In this document: piece after piece, positions 22,901 to 35,026 of the stretch
Layout of the letters: each line of letters starts with the position of its first letter
Numbering within the stretch: the first letter of the stretch is position 1
Source of the DNA: Zygnema cylindricum
Taxonomy: Eukaryota > Streptophyta > Zygnematophyceae > Zygnematales > Zygnemataceae
NCBI GenBank assembly: GCA_037447655.1
Contig: JBBHKE010001456.1
Span: forward strand, 1 to 62,000
Length of the DNA stretch: 62,000 bases
Reading direction: 5' to 3'
Notes under the pieces: model-generated
Seen by the model: only the letters and a program-made list of their open reading frames with translations
What the model was told of the DNA's origin: nothing
Databases searched by the model: none
Program-made: the position numbers and the translations under genes

Positions 22901-25900
22901 GGAGAGGGAGAGGGAGAGGGAGAGGGAGAGGGAGAGGGAGAGGGAGAGGGAGAGGGAGAGGGAGAGGGAGAGGGAGAGGGAGAGGGGGAGAGGGAGAAAG
23001 AAAGGGGGGGAGGAGAGGAGGGGGAGCGAGGGAGAGGGAGAGGGAGAGGGAGAGGGAGAGGGGGAGGGGGAGGGGGAAGGGGGAGGGGGAGGGGGAGGGG
23101 GGAGGGGGAGGGGGAGGGATAGGGAGAGGGAGAGGGAGAGGGAGAGGGAGAGGGACAATATATATAAGCTAAGGACAACTAAATCATTTCTAAGAGAGAA
23201 CGAAGATTTTTTTTTTTTTAATAAAATACAGGTTAGTATTAAAAACACAATCAGTAATAGACTAACTAATATCAATGTAAATTAGTCTAATACAAACAAT
23301 CCTCTACAAATGATGAGCGATGATGGTACATAATTGGAGTTTTTTTTAAACTAGAAACTGAGTGCCAACCTGTGGGGCGAAATAGCCAGAGGAGATTTTG
23401 GAAGGAGAAGAAGGAGAAGGTTCATCGAGTTTAACAGAAAGGAGAAGGTCCCTCCTAGGTCGAGGTTGCCAGGTAAGAGGATGTCGATAGTGCAATCGAG
23501 AATCTGTAAAAGATGATATTGTTTTCCATATTTAAGTCCGATATTTAAAAATTGAGTTCACATATTGCAGATTGTTTTGGCAATCAGTTTTTATTTTTCA
23601 CTAAATGATTTTCTGATGGTACTGAAGTTGTTTTTGCCTGAAAATGCAGTTATTTCCCTGTAATGTCAAGATTTAACTGATAATCCTTTGACAAAATACG
23701 TCGGCCAAAAAGATTGTCAAAAATTATGGATTGGAAAAATTGAAGTTTGATAGAGGTTGAACCAGGGAGACAACGAACAGAGAAAGAGAAGAGAGGGAGA
23801 GATGAACGGAAGAGGAAGGACGCAGGAAAGGTTTGTTAATCTCAAATTGACAAAATTATTCCAACATTTTCATCAAACTTTGACAAAAAAAGGGGAAGGG
23901 AAAAATCATTGCATGCCTTCATGAGCACCCTCCCTCCCTCCCTTCCCCCTCCCCTCCTTCCCCCCTCATTCCCCATCTAATTCAGCTTTTCCCTCTTTAA
24001 AACCAAAATTTGCATTCCTTCACCTGAATAGGAACAAGAGCACGCTATCACCAAGGAATACTCCCATTCATTTGCCTCCTCTGTCCCTCCATCAGAGTTG
24101 TTTTTTTCTCCCGTTGCCTCTTCTGATAATGACTCCAGCCGTGAATTATTATTTGAATGTGGTTTTCCCGAAGGAGTTCCCGTGGAAGGGACAGCCATGG
24201 CGGTTTGAGACGGTCTAAGGACGAAGGAATGTTGTTCTCCAGGCCTGGACATAAATTTCAAAATTAGTTTAAAACAGGGACTAGATGACATTTTTTTGAC
24301 AATTATGAAATAAAAATGTCGAAGTTTGTGCTTGAACGTTATCAGAAGCTGCAGAATTTCTGTCAAGAATAGCAAATTTCTGTCAGGAATTGGAAGTATT
24401 CTGTCACAAATAGCAAATTTCATGTCAAAAACAGTCGGTTTTCTGTTAGAAAGCAATGTCATTTTCAGGAAGCTACTGTAAAAAAAATGAAAAGACAGCA
24501 ATAATATAAAAAAGATCCCAGGTTCCTGTCAAAAACCCAAAATGTATGACAGAGTGCAGAATTCTTGACATTGTTAAAGCATTGTGAAATTTTCAGAGGG
24601 GGAGCCAACAAGAGTGGCAGTTTGAAAAATTGAAAGGTCGAATCGCCTCTCATATTCTTACGTGAAACGACTCATATGCCCTCAGAGATTAAGAAGACAC
24701 TTGGTAGATGTATTTTTTCCTTAGCAAAAAAGTTAAACACACCCTCTGAGGCAAGAATTCCTGACTAACAAACTAATCCATTGTTCCATCCATTAATTTA
24801 TGAATAGTGAAGAAAAAATCGTACAGAATGCACAAATAGTCACTGAAGTCAAGAAAAGTCATCAGAAGTCAACGAAAAGTCAAAAAAAGTCAACAGGAAC
24901 TAAAAACAAGTCTGAGTCAAGTGGATAGCTGCTAGTAAAAGTGAATTGAAGTTAAAAAGAAAGTCAATAGAAGTCAGCATGAGTGAAGGAAAACCTGAGC
25001 ATTAAACCTGGGAGTTGATCCTGACCATCCCCTGACTCCACAGGTGCCACGTGGACAGGGAGAGGCCCCTGACATTTATTTTGAGGGCGACACTCCATAC
25101 TGATACTGTCAATATAAATTACCATATCTAAAGTTTCACCTTCATCTTTGGGCAAAATATTCTGCAAAAAAACGGAAAGCAACAAGAAGAAATCTTCCAT
25201 AGTATTAACAGTCACTACTGTAAAAACTTACTAGTTTGTATACTTATATACCATAGAGACTTGCGGAAAAAGTGCAAGGAAACCGCAAAAGGAAAGTATT
25301 ACTGGAATTTGAGTGGTCAGCACTTGGGAATGTGGTCAGTTTGATCGCATTACCATAAAATAGTGTGGCTTCAAAAATTAATTACATAGTTTAAAACTTC
25401 CATATACTAGCAGCATGGACCTGATACGGTCTTATGCACGATATTCCTGGTTATTCCTGGGTATGTTCAACTAAAGAAGAAGAATGAATCTGCAAACTTG
25501 TTTTTGAAATGCAAGGCAATTATATTCAATAAAGCCTCCTGGTTATAGTTCCCTCAACGTATCCACTAGGATCTGTTGCCATCAGTAAAACCCAATTCAT
25601 TACATACCGATGGACTACTCGACAAAACATTTACTTCTGACTGAGCTTTCAGAATTCATGTCGAAGTATTCTGATTACTTTTCTTACAATTTTCCTTAGC
25701 CACAATTGTACTTTTAAATACATGTCAGATAGAGGCCATTCCTAGCCCTACCATTTCTATCAAGAAGGTCTTGCGTATTTCCTAGACCCTCTTATTATTT
25801 TCACTTCAAGTTGAGGTTTACTCATATAGGACTTTTTACAGTTAAAAAGTTTCATACAGGCCAGAACTATTAAGGAGAGGCTTTTATCCCTACAAACACA

Positions 25901-28900
25901 TTAAACCTTACGGTACATTCAACAACCATCGATTCTGTTTTCTTGTTCATTCATATCAGTAGATTACTGTAAGCTAAAATTTTGTTCAGGTTTTGGTTAA
26001 GGGCTGTCAGAGTTTCGATTAAGGGCTGTCAGTGTTACAGATAAAAATTAATTACTGTTAGGGCTTTGTTTTTCTCCCCCTCTCTCTCTCCCCCTCCCTC
26101 CCCCACTTCCCTCTCTCCCTCAACCCCCCCCTCCCCCCCCGCTTACCCCTCTCTCTCTCTGGTTCTGGTCTTAAGTTGTTATTGCTTTGGTTAAGGTATT
26201 TCAAGGTTTGCAGAACACTAAACAACTCTAAAAAAAAGAGAGGCATCCTTACCTCTATCAACACACAAATAAGATCTTGCATATTACATTCAGCGATATG
26301 ACTCTCCACGAGTATAGGTTGAAGAACTGAAACCGGTCGTAACCATCGCCTTCCGGGAACATAACATCCATTCAAACCACACTGTCCTGCGAATCTTTGA
26401 GGCTCTAAGTTTGAAGCTCGGAAAGAGAGAAGTCCCTCCGCCCCTATTACACCCATATCTCTTTGGGCACCTACTAAGTCAAGGTCGGAAAAGGTGGAGA
26501 GAGAGGAGAGAGAGGAGATGATGGAAGGAGAGGGAGAGATAGGAGGGGATTGAGTGACGGGAGAGTTTGGGATTCGTGAGAGGGAGAGGGAGAAGGGAGA
26601 TGGGGAGGAGGAGGAAAAGGAGAAGGAATGGGAGGGGGTCCAGGAGGTACTTTGAGATACACTGGGAGGTGGTGGGTTTGTTTGGGCTGGAGGCTTATCT
26701 AAAGGTAATAACCATTGTTGTAATTGACTCATAGGACCAATACTTGGAGAGTTAAAACCCTTTCCAATTCGAAAAGAAGGAGAAGGGAGAGGAGAGTTGC
26801 GAGGAGTTGTAAGATCTTCTATATCCTGTGAAAATTTTTCAATTCTCTCGTATTGGAGAACTTCTAGAACCGCATCACGAGTCAGAACGTTTGTGTCAAT
26901 ACAAACCTCCAGCAGAACCTGTTTCCCCCCAAAATCAACCTGACAGATAGAATTAGAATGACTTACATGAATATCACCATATGGATCGTGGATCAATGCC
27001 ACAAAAGTACCACAGATATAATAAGCATATAAGCTAGTGCAATTAGAGTGAAAAAAGTAAGAAACAGATTAAGAATAAGAACAGGAATAATAAGCACAAA
27101 GATGAATATACCATACATTGACAATTTCTAAAGCGTGTACATAATCACTTGCCAAATACTTGAAACTAAGTGCACACAGTGACATTTTCTAAACTTCGTA
27201 TCATTGTCGCTGCCAAAAATTGGAACAAAAGAGACTAATAAGCCATGAATAGGAAGGAAACTACTAAAAAGGCAACTAAATTATGCATTTAGAAGTTTGG
27301 CATATAAAAGAGTACCGCAACATCGCCATTTTCTAATGCTCGAACGGCAATCACTTGCCTCGCGAGACCACCGCCAGAGAGAGGATCAAAATGAGAACTC
27401 TCCATAGTAATGGGAGTACATCCATATTTTCCTAATCTTGTCGAAACTTGGGGAGAAGGCTTTTCCTCACCATTCCCTATCTCTTTTCCTCCTACCCCAT
27501 TGATGTCAAAGCGAAAAGAACTCGCTAAAGGTAAGGAACCAGAGGTAGTCCTGCTATAATCCTGTTGCCTAAACACAAACCACAAAAGGAAATAACATCA
27601 ACAACTCTGAAAAGAATATGGTTCCTATCTTCTCCTCTCCCTCTCCTCCCTCTCGTCTTATGTTTAAGTTCTCCCCTAGGCACGCCCTTACGTTGTCTAC
27701 CTCCAACTCAAGATTAAAATATACCCTTAAGGTTTTTGCGGTTCACAAGGTAAAACTTAAGGAACATCTGGGTTCTCTAAGCTAAAAAGTCATTTTCATT
27801 TCCAGTTTTCGTTGAGACAAAAAAAAAAAAACCGTAACCAAACGTTTTTCTTTCCTGATCACTTAAAGCCTGTCGAAGCCCAAAACAGTAGTGAATTTTT
27901 CTTACCCCGATTGAGTCGCAGTAGTAGGATCTGATATGCGTACTAAATAATGGGATCTTTGGGCACTCTCAAACAAAAGACGACTTCGTCTTCTGTGACC
28001 TTCTCCCCCCGCAAAACTTGGAAATCTTTGAAGTCCCGACGCGACACGTACACTTTTTGAGAGAGGAAGAGAACGAGAGAGAGAAGGACCCATGAATAAC
28101 TTTCCTGGCTTATCGTTGTCAAGGGAAGAGGAAGATTTTCCGACAATTTCATCATCAAGGTGAGTTGGAGCAAGTCGCCGAAGAGCAATAACAGATTTAA
28201 CTACCGAAGAAAAAGATTTTGATCTCCGATGTTCACCGATGCTTATATTGGATGGAGATTCAACTTTTACAAATTCTACGGAAGGTTCTGGAGCCACAAG
28301 TTCAGTTACTGAAGGATCTACCGGTGTGATGTGGACAAGAATATGCATTCGTTCACCTGATAAGTAAACAAAAATGGAAAAAAATGGAAAAAAATGAGAA
28401 AAAAAGGAAAAGAAGCAAAAAGATGCAGACACATTTCATAAACTGGCGATTAGATTCTTAGAAAAGGTATTCATTAGTTTCATTCCAACAAATGAAGGAA
28501 AAAGGTATTTTGATAGTTGGTTCATGGCTTACTCCCCATATTTTCATTTAAAAATAAACAGGATAACCAGACAAAAATCTCAACGTCTGGACCTTTTGGA
28601 GTGTATCAAGTTGAAAACAAGTTAAAGAAGAGGCAAAACATGGCAAAACAGAGAAACTTTTTTGACTCTGCCGCGGTGTTGAATTTCCAAATCATTATTT
28701 TTTGTGAGATCCATCTGCCCAAACTCAAAAAAATGTGGACCATCCAATATTACAGGAAATAAATGATAACAAAAAACACAAACATAAAAAACAAAGGCGC
28801 TTTAGGGAAACATCGTCAATTTTAAAAATCTCAAAGGATAGTAAGCAAAAAGAGCACATTGAGGATTGTTTAGAAAGAGAGAAACGTGGGACCAATTGTA

Positions 28901-29016
28901 GATAAGCCTTCTAAGTTTCATACAGAAAACAACCTTACCTGCAAAAACAATATTTCTGCCGAGATTGGCAAAAGAAGCTGCGTCAGGCGTGGAATCCCAA
29001 CCCTGTGGTATTGAAC
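19918..29016 (-). CDS. TRIPP-like plant protein, probable TRAPPII-associated factor (11 exons found)
   Basis: Exons, from the N-terminal side: 28939-29016, 27906-28356, 27316-27568, 26253-26939, 24995-25161, 24024-24244, 23370-23503, 21606-22008, 21232-21430, 20593-20696, 19918-20045. Codon phases join across all these introns, giving about 940 residues to a stop at 19918. Diagnostic stretches: [172 protein letters not shown] recall the same motif order in a single-copy plant protein of about 840 residues. From memory I equate it with TRIPP, a plant-specific component of the TRAPPII vesicle-tethering complex; family membership is firmer than that name. The donor at 27316 is the weakest boundary. 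Exon 26253-26939 has a Ser/Pro-rich insert. The N-terminus is unresolved. Confidence 0.8.
22044..23154 (+). repeat. 1.1-kb (GGGAGA)n microsatellite in an intron
   Basis: Mostly perfect GGGAGA units, with variant blocks at each end containing AGAAAGAAAGGGGG and AGCGAGGGAG words. It fills most of the intron between the TRIPP-like exons 23370-23503 and 21606-22008. On the gene's strand it reads (TCTCCC)n and ends about 33 bases before the 3' splice site. The long Ser-Pro/Ser-Leu and Gly-Glu open frames across it are products of the repeat. Confidence 0.97.
23928..23942 (-). repeat. G-quadruplex motif just after a 5' splice site
   Basis: The reverse strand reads GGGAGGGAGGGAGGG, a perfect four-run motif, within a longer G-rich block at about 23926-23975. 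It lies 81-95 bases into the intron after the TRIPP-like exon 24024-24244, on the transcribed-RNA strand. Confidence 0.7.
24345..24460 (+). repeat. Diverged minisatellite of TTTCTGTCA units
   Basis: About four units built on TTTCTGTCANGAAT and ATAGCAAATTTC recur at 24358, 24378, 24400 and 24415 in an intron of the TRIPP-like gene. Confidence 0.5.
24838..24980 (+). repeat. AAGTCAA-rich minisatellite
   Basis: Roughly nine GTCA/AGTCAA words occur at about 9-14-base spacing within one intron. On the reverse strand many read TTGACT, the core of a plant W-box, but the intronic repeat setting makes a regulatory role speculative. Confidence 0.5.
26070..26160 (-). repeat. Pyrimidine/C-rich tract in an intron
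   Basis: Plus-strand CT runs with C7-C8 blocks lie about 100 bases beyond the donor of exon 26253-26939. On the gene's strand they are G-rich and could form quadruplexes in the nascent RNA. Confidence 0.5.
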
Positions 29017-32000
29017 CTGTAAAATTACATATAAAAAATGAAAAAACCCCGTAAAATAAGTCTAAAAAGCAGTTTTAACAGTAGAGATCTTAATTGGGTG
29101 TTCTAAGAGGAATCTCGAGGCAAGGGAAATAGCTATTTTCACTGATTTGGAACAATAAGTCTAACAATTCAAAGCCTACTCAAAACATTCAAACACCGAA
29201 GTACAGTTGGAGTGAAAAGCTAGTTACTTGCTAGTGTAGCCAGAAAACACAACAGCATTCCAATGTCTCGCTATTCTGAGACTGGAAAAATGTGGAAACA
29301 AATCGCCATGTGGAAACACATTCTGACTCATAAGGAACAATGTTCAAGTAAAAAGAGATTTTCAGGATCATTATTGCAACTACACATAGCTGCTAAGAAT
29401 GTGCTAACACTGAGTACCATCGTTCTAAAGTATGGACGTTCTACGTTCTAGGTTTAAATTTATTTTAACCGGTAGAGCATACTCCTCATTTTCATTAGTT
29501 TGAAATAATAAAATAAGTATCCACTTAGGGCTTTTAGCGCACACAAAATGGTGTCGCCCACATTTATGTCTCACCAATATAGGTGGTCTGTCCATTACAG
29601 TTACCTTAAGGAGTACACTTTCCTATACAAGCAACCATAAGGCTTGGAATCTCCATTTTAAATTCCTCAATCGACTAAAAAAGTTTGCTACCTCTGTAAA
29701 GCTTATGTACAAATTCCTTAACTGTTATAAGTTTTCTGACATTAGAAACATCCAAGAGAAGAATATTGTTGCGAACTTTTGAAGGAAAATCAGCCCAAAT
29801 TCATTGCATAAGGCTTAAACTCCAATTGTTGGCTTTCACCGGTCAATTTAAACAAGAGGTATGAGCCCGCTATTCTCTGCACTAGCAATAATTTGGTTGC
29901 AATATGTCATAAAGAGAGTGTCCATTAGACAGTCCAAATCCTTATGCAAATTGGTACCTTAAGACATTGTGTCCTATGGTGTAAAGGTCACACGACGTGG
30001 ATTTCATATTGTTTTGCAACAGAAAAGACGAAGGAAGTATGAAAAGCAAGAAAAGACATACATCATTGCATAGGAAAAGAATGTTAGATACAGTTGCAGC
30101 CATAAGTATGAAAAATAGGAGTTCCGATGTTGGCAAAAAAAAAATCTTGCCTGAAAATGTGACTCGGGATAGATCAAAAGAACAAAAAAACTGAAGGATA
30201 AGAGAGAAGCAAATTTACGAACTGTAAAACTAACTTCCAGAAGATGCCTTTTCAAAAATTGAAGGTCACATAAACAGTGCACCGCTGTTTGTGTGCATTC
30301 TATAATTACAATGGGTCGCCATTGAAAGTAATACTTTATCTCATCAATTGCGAACACACCTTGCTGCAAAATATTACTTGCGATTAACGTGATCCACAAA
30401 GCCAAACGAAAAACACTTCGAACTGCTAAAGATGGTGCTAACAAGAGTAAAAGAACACTTTCCAAACATACATTGGAAGTGATGTTTCCTGTCTCAACAT
30501 AAGATGAAATGTCTTTAAATTTCCTTGAAGAGGTGGTTTTATTCAAATGCCACAGCAAACCGGCATGCTTTTTTGCTCGTTCTATCGATATTATAGCAGA
30601 ACTAAAATTTACACCGCAAGGACACCTAACATCACCTGCTACTGATGTGTAAGATGTAATAAACCTCAAGCTATAGACCACTTTTCTGGATATAAACATT
30701 AGATTCATGTATTGTACAACGCTAACCAATTGACTCGCTAGGGACTTTCCGGTTTTTTCCTGACATTTTAGAGTCCAATGATGTGGATCCAGAAGAACAG
30801 ATGGTAGGATTTACTGGGGCCCATAGTAATTTAAGTTGCCAGCATCAACCAGAAATTCGCCATAAGCAGAATTAGTCTCTTCACAGTGGAATACAGACTT
30901 TTGTGAACAAAAAAAAGTGTTGAAAGATACGTTCAGGTTTTTTCCTGCCATCTGAAAACCACAGTCCACATGATGTGATGGGCAATGTCTTGTTAGCCTT
31001 TAAAACCAGATGATAGCAAACCATTAACAACATACAAATGGCCAATCTTCACCAATTGCATGTGGACAGTGTGGACCACACTAATATTGAATTGATATTA
31101 TTTTGGACCAAAGCTATCAATGATAACCAGTGTGATGTTGCTGATTCATCAGAATTTGATTGGATTGGAAAGCGGTAAAGAAGACATTTAGCATGTTAAC
31201 AGGAAAAGACGGCCCCCCACGTATGTTATTGAATTTGGTTCACATTATTTCACGTTTAGGAGTCGAAAGTAGGCATATGGAAATTCGTGTTGTCCAGACT
31301 GATCACAATAAAGTGTACGCAGTTCACCGCAATATCTGGACAAAGTACTAGTAGTACAGACAAGGAAAAGTATTTATCCATGCCGGTAAAAGGTTGCAAA
31401 AAAGGCCAACGAGTTCTATTTTTCCACTCTGGTTCTAATACAAGGACAGCTGTGGTCTGCACCAACGTGTACTAAAAGTCACACCAACTTTGGTGGCGCT
31501 CAATTTTGAGGTTGTTCAAACATGTATGCAAGAGGAAAGACGGTTGGAGATGTCTTAAAAAAAAAGGGAAAGAAAAATGTAACATCTGAAGATTCGCATA
31601 ACAACAGTGGACTTCAACGAGCAACTTAGGAGTTTGAGATACTTGTCTTTAAAAAAACAAGAACTGGGTCACAAAATAGACCCCTATGTGACCGACAACT
31701 TTGCCAAAAAGTTGAAACATAAAAGGGACCAAAGAATGTAAATGGAATTCACATTGGTCCAGTTAAAACTGTTCTCTGAATTGGTGGTAAAAATTTAAAC
31801 AAAAATATCTTTTCGGAATTTCGTATTGCAACATAAGTGATTTGATTTTAAGCCCGTTCTCTCATTCTTTGTTAATTGCATTCCATTTTTGGGTGACTAG
31901 TTTTGACCAAAAAAATAAAAATTGAACAGACTGAGAGAAACTTTACTTTTAGCAGAGACTTTGTCTTCAAATGTTATAATTGCAAGAAAAAGATGTGATC

Positions 32001-32275
32001 AAATTCCTGTTTATGTGTGAAAGAACAATTGAGCAGAAAAGGAGAGATTATGACGCGAAGAGAAGAGAGGGGACACGAAAAATGTATTCAGGAGAAGAGA
32101 GAGGACAGAGAGAGTAACAAAGCGAAATGGCGAATAAGAAAAAAAAAACACAAGAGAGGGTGCGTGAAAGATTGAGATAAATAAAAGAGATTAGATATTA
32201 AAGAGAGAAAGAGAAATCATCAAACAGACAGATCTTGAGAGAGAGAGAGAGAGAGGATGAACAGGATACAATAAC
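29017..32275. other. Intergenic or intronic sequence, no confident gene
   Basis: If 32276-32446 is the first exon of the TRIPP-like gene this is mostly its first intron. A 241-codon reverse-strand open frame (30004-30729) is hydrophobic and unrecognised. GA-rich stretches occur at 32080-32255. Confidence 0.4.
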
Positions 32276-32446
32276 CTCAGATGGCAGTACAGTGGTGTGG
32301 CCCTCCAATGGCATGCGAGATCGCACTCTGTGGCTCTCCATGGACGCCTTACCGCCATCGCTAATCACAGGATCACTGCTGCTCAGCGGGTAGTAGTGGC
32401 CCGAGCCGAACCCTGGACTGTCCTTGTCTTTTTCGCCGCCGGACAT
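32276..32446 (-). CDS. Candidate first exon (of the TRIPP-like gene or another gene)
   Basis: An ATG-started stretch of 57 codons (MSGGEKDKDSPGFGSG at the N-terminus, then HYYPLSSSDPV) runs to GAG before a possible GTTATT donor. It is richer in GC than its surroundings. It lies upstream on the same strand as the TRIPP-like gene, but its phase (0) does not fit the next known exon at 29016 (needs one extra base), so at least one exon would have to lie between. I do not recognise the peptide. Confidence 0.3.
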
Positions 32447-33249
32447 AGCCTACAACGAGACAAAATGTTCGGCAGAGGACCAGGACATAGCCTACAAGGA
32501 GACGAAGACTACGCCAGAGGACTAGGCGGGGAAACTCTGTGTAAATTCCGAGGGAGGACGAAGGGAGTGGGAAGGGAACATGGGGAAAATTGAGAGAGGA
32601 CAAGTGGAAAGCCGAAAAGGTCATACGCAGCAGTCACAAGACAGACCGCTGACTGACGAATGGCTGGAAGTCATGTACGACAGGAAAGCATGTGAAAGCT
32701 GTACGTAAATGTGTAAAAGGTACGATTTCTGGTACCGTGCCGTACTACCCATGTGCCGATATGTACGAATTACGTAGCTTGCAGAACATGACGCCAGAAA
32801 GCGATTTAAACTGCTTATATTACGTCATCAAATTTGATGTGGCCTGTGGACCCCTGCAGTATGAGTTACCGAACTGTACAATACCGTAATGAACCAAATT
32901 TACGAAAATATAGTGTGGATTCCATAAACCCTGCGGGAATTTCTCACAGAGCAAATTCTGTGCAGCGATTCGTTTGGAACAGGAGAACAGCTCCAGAAAT
33001 TTCCGCACAGTTTGCGAATGCCGCACAGAATACAGGCACCTTTTGTTTAGTGCGTGTGTTTTAAACTTCTAAAAACAAAAAGCTTCTAAAGAGCAGTGTT
33101 TACAAAGATACAAGTATTCTAGAAAGATATGAATTGCTGAAAGCTCTAAATATTATAGAAGCTTGAGGCTTAACGTTTTAATTTAGATCTGTCCTACATA
33201 TAAGGGTGAAGTTCCATCAGACGTTTCTGTAGTCGTACGGCCAACTCTA

Positions 33250-33863
33250 CACCGCGAATCGTAATTAGAGTAATGAAAAAATTAGAGTAAAAAAAAAAAA
33301 AAACAATTAGAGTAATGAACTCTAATTTACGTGATAGAACTTTTTCACAGAGGAAGTTTACACTAATTTATTTAAGTACTCTATATTGGGTTATGTCGGC
33401 AATAATTATCCGCGCTGAAATTACGAACACTAAATTAAGTAGACGTACAAAATCTGTCAGTCCGTATAGTTTTGACTTCATTATGACGCTAGTATTATTT
33501 GTCGCGCTGAATGTCAGTTAATGTTCACACTGACGACGATGCTGTCGACGGACGAGAGTTATGCGAACGGCTTTTTTTCGATGTGGTTTATTTTTCGCTT
33601 AGTGCGATTTCACGTGCGAGCGCGATTCTATTAAATCATTATTTGTACCTTTTTACTTAAAAAAGTACAATTTTGCACGGTCGAACGTCGTCCGTACTCC
33701 ACACTATTTTAAAAAGAGCTTATATTACAATTTTATACGCTAATTAAACTCACCTAAATTAGAATAATGAAAAAAATAGAATCATTTACTCTATTTGATG
33801 TCATAGAGTCGAAATTTCGAGCGACCGAATTAGAGTAATTTACTATAATTACGATTCGCGGTG
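33250..33863. mobile_element. MITE with TA duplication nested in P1
   Basis: Ends CACCGCGAATCGTAATTA and its inverted copy ATTACGATTCGCGGTG, flanked by TA on both sides. 614 bp, no coding capacity. Same family as 17995-18191. Confidence 0.75.
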
Positions 33864-33882
33864 TACAGACCGGGTCGATTGA

Positions 33883-34562
33883 GGGTGGACTTCCATTAGG
33901 CGTCTCAGTAATTGTACGAAAAAATTTAATGAAGGGCCTGCCTTCCATTAGGTTGCGTCAGTAAACCACTTTTTTTTTGCGTGGCTCATTCTGGTTGGTA
34001 ATACAAAGGTTAATATTCGATGCTTAAAATCTTCAAAGAATCTTAGAATGCAAAGTTTGAACGCAATATCTGTATGAGCGGAGGTAATATCTGTATCAGC
34101 GGAGGTAATTAATGACTCGTACTGAGGGGCATTAAATGTACTACCCAAAATTTCAAAACGCAACGACAAAGGCGGCGGCAAACTTTGATGGTGGGAGCGT
34201 GACGGGATAATTCGGCGGATTCGCTTCCACGCTGGCGGAAGGCACATGGCCCTTGCGACGTGTACGCACATACGTGCGCGCTCATCGTGGATTATTTTTA
34301 CCTTTTCCACGCGGCCTATTTTTACACGTCCAGTCTTCGAGAATTGTCCTCCCTGTGCACGGTCTTAACAAACTGTAGGGTTAGTGACGTGGCATCTCGG
34401 ATAAAAAGTGAAATAGCATCCGACGGTCCCAATTTACGCCTACAACCTTGGACATTTTTCTGTAATGATGTTTTCCTTGGAAAAAAAAAAAATGTACGGA
34501 CCTGTACGAAGCGGTATGGCCGTCAGTAAAAAACCCCACTTTTTCGCTAATGGAAGGCCACC
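33883..34562. mobile_element. P1-family MITE nested in P1
   Basis: Ends GGGTGGACTTCCATTAG and CTAATGGAAGGCCACC are a diverged version of the P1 termini. TTGA lies on both sides (33879-33882 and 34563-34566). 680 bp, no coding capacity. Confidence 0.6.
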
Positions 34563-34695
34563 TTGATAGCCTATTCCCACCGGAGCATTTCCCATTCCGA
34601 TGATTTTCCGTTTTCTGATAAAATATGAAACTTTTAAAATCCTTTGTACGTGCAAAACTTTCTTTCTATTTGTCGAACAGCGATCCTTTCATTCA

Positions 34696-35026
34696 TAGCC
34701 TATTCCCACGGGAAAAAATTCACTTCCGCAACAGACGGACGGTCGAATAATGTACGGCTTTCTATGAAAAACCGTACAAAAAATATTGCCGGATGTAGAA
34801 GTCGGGTTAAAGTAGCGTATTTCGCCGAAAAGCTGACGTAGCCAAAACAACATCGAACGGCTATTTCATTGCACTCGCGCGAAACAACTGCCGGTTTTGA
34901 ACCACCGTCGTCGTCCTTCGAACATTCAATACTGCAGGTTTGTTTTCGCGCCTATGTTTGATGACGTCGAAACTTGTACGTTTTCCGATCAGTTTCGGAA
35001 AATCAAATGCTCCGGTGGGTATCCAT
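34696..35026. mobile_element. MITE family M, copy 1 (inside P1)
   Basis: It is bounded by TAGCCTATTCCCACGGG at the left and the inverted GCTCCGGTGGGTATCC at the right. It is similar, in the opposite orientation, to 55532-55983. A further single end, TAGCCTATTCCCACCGGAGC, lies at 34567. Confidence 0.5.

Noticed and set aside
21592-23285. Long open frames of 528, 434 and 308 codons across the GGGAGA repeat
   Set aside because: They consist of Ser-Pro, Ser-Leu or Gly-Glu/Arg-Glu repeats forced by the microsatellite. Only 21606-22008 on the reverse strand is real coding sequence (a TRIPP-like exon).
32297-32593. 98-codon plus-strand frame
   Set aside because: Antisense to the candidate exon at 32276-32446, with no family features.
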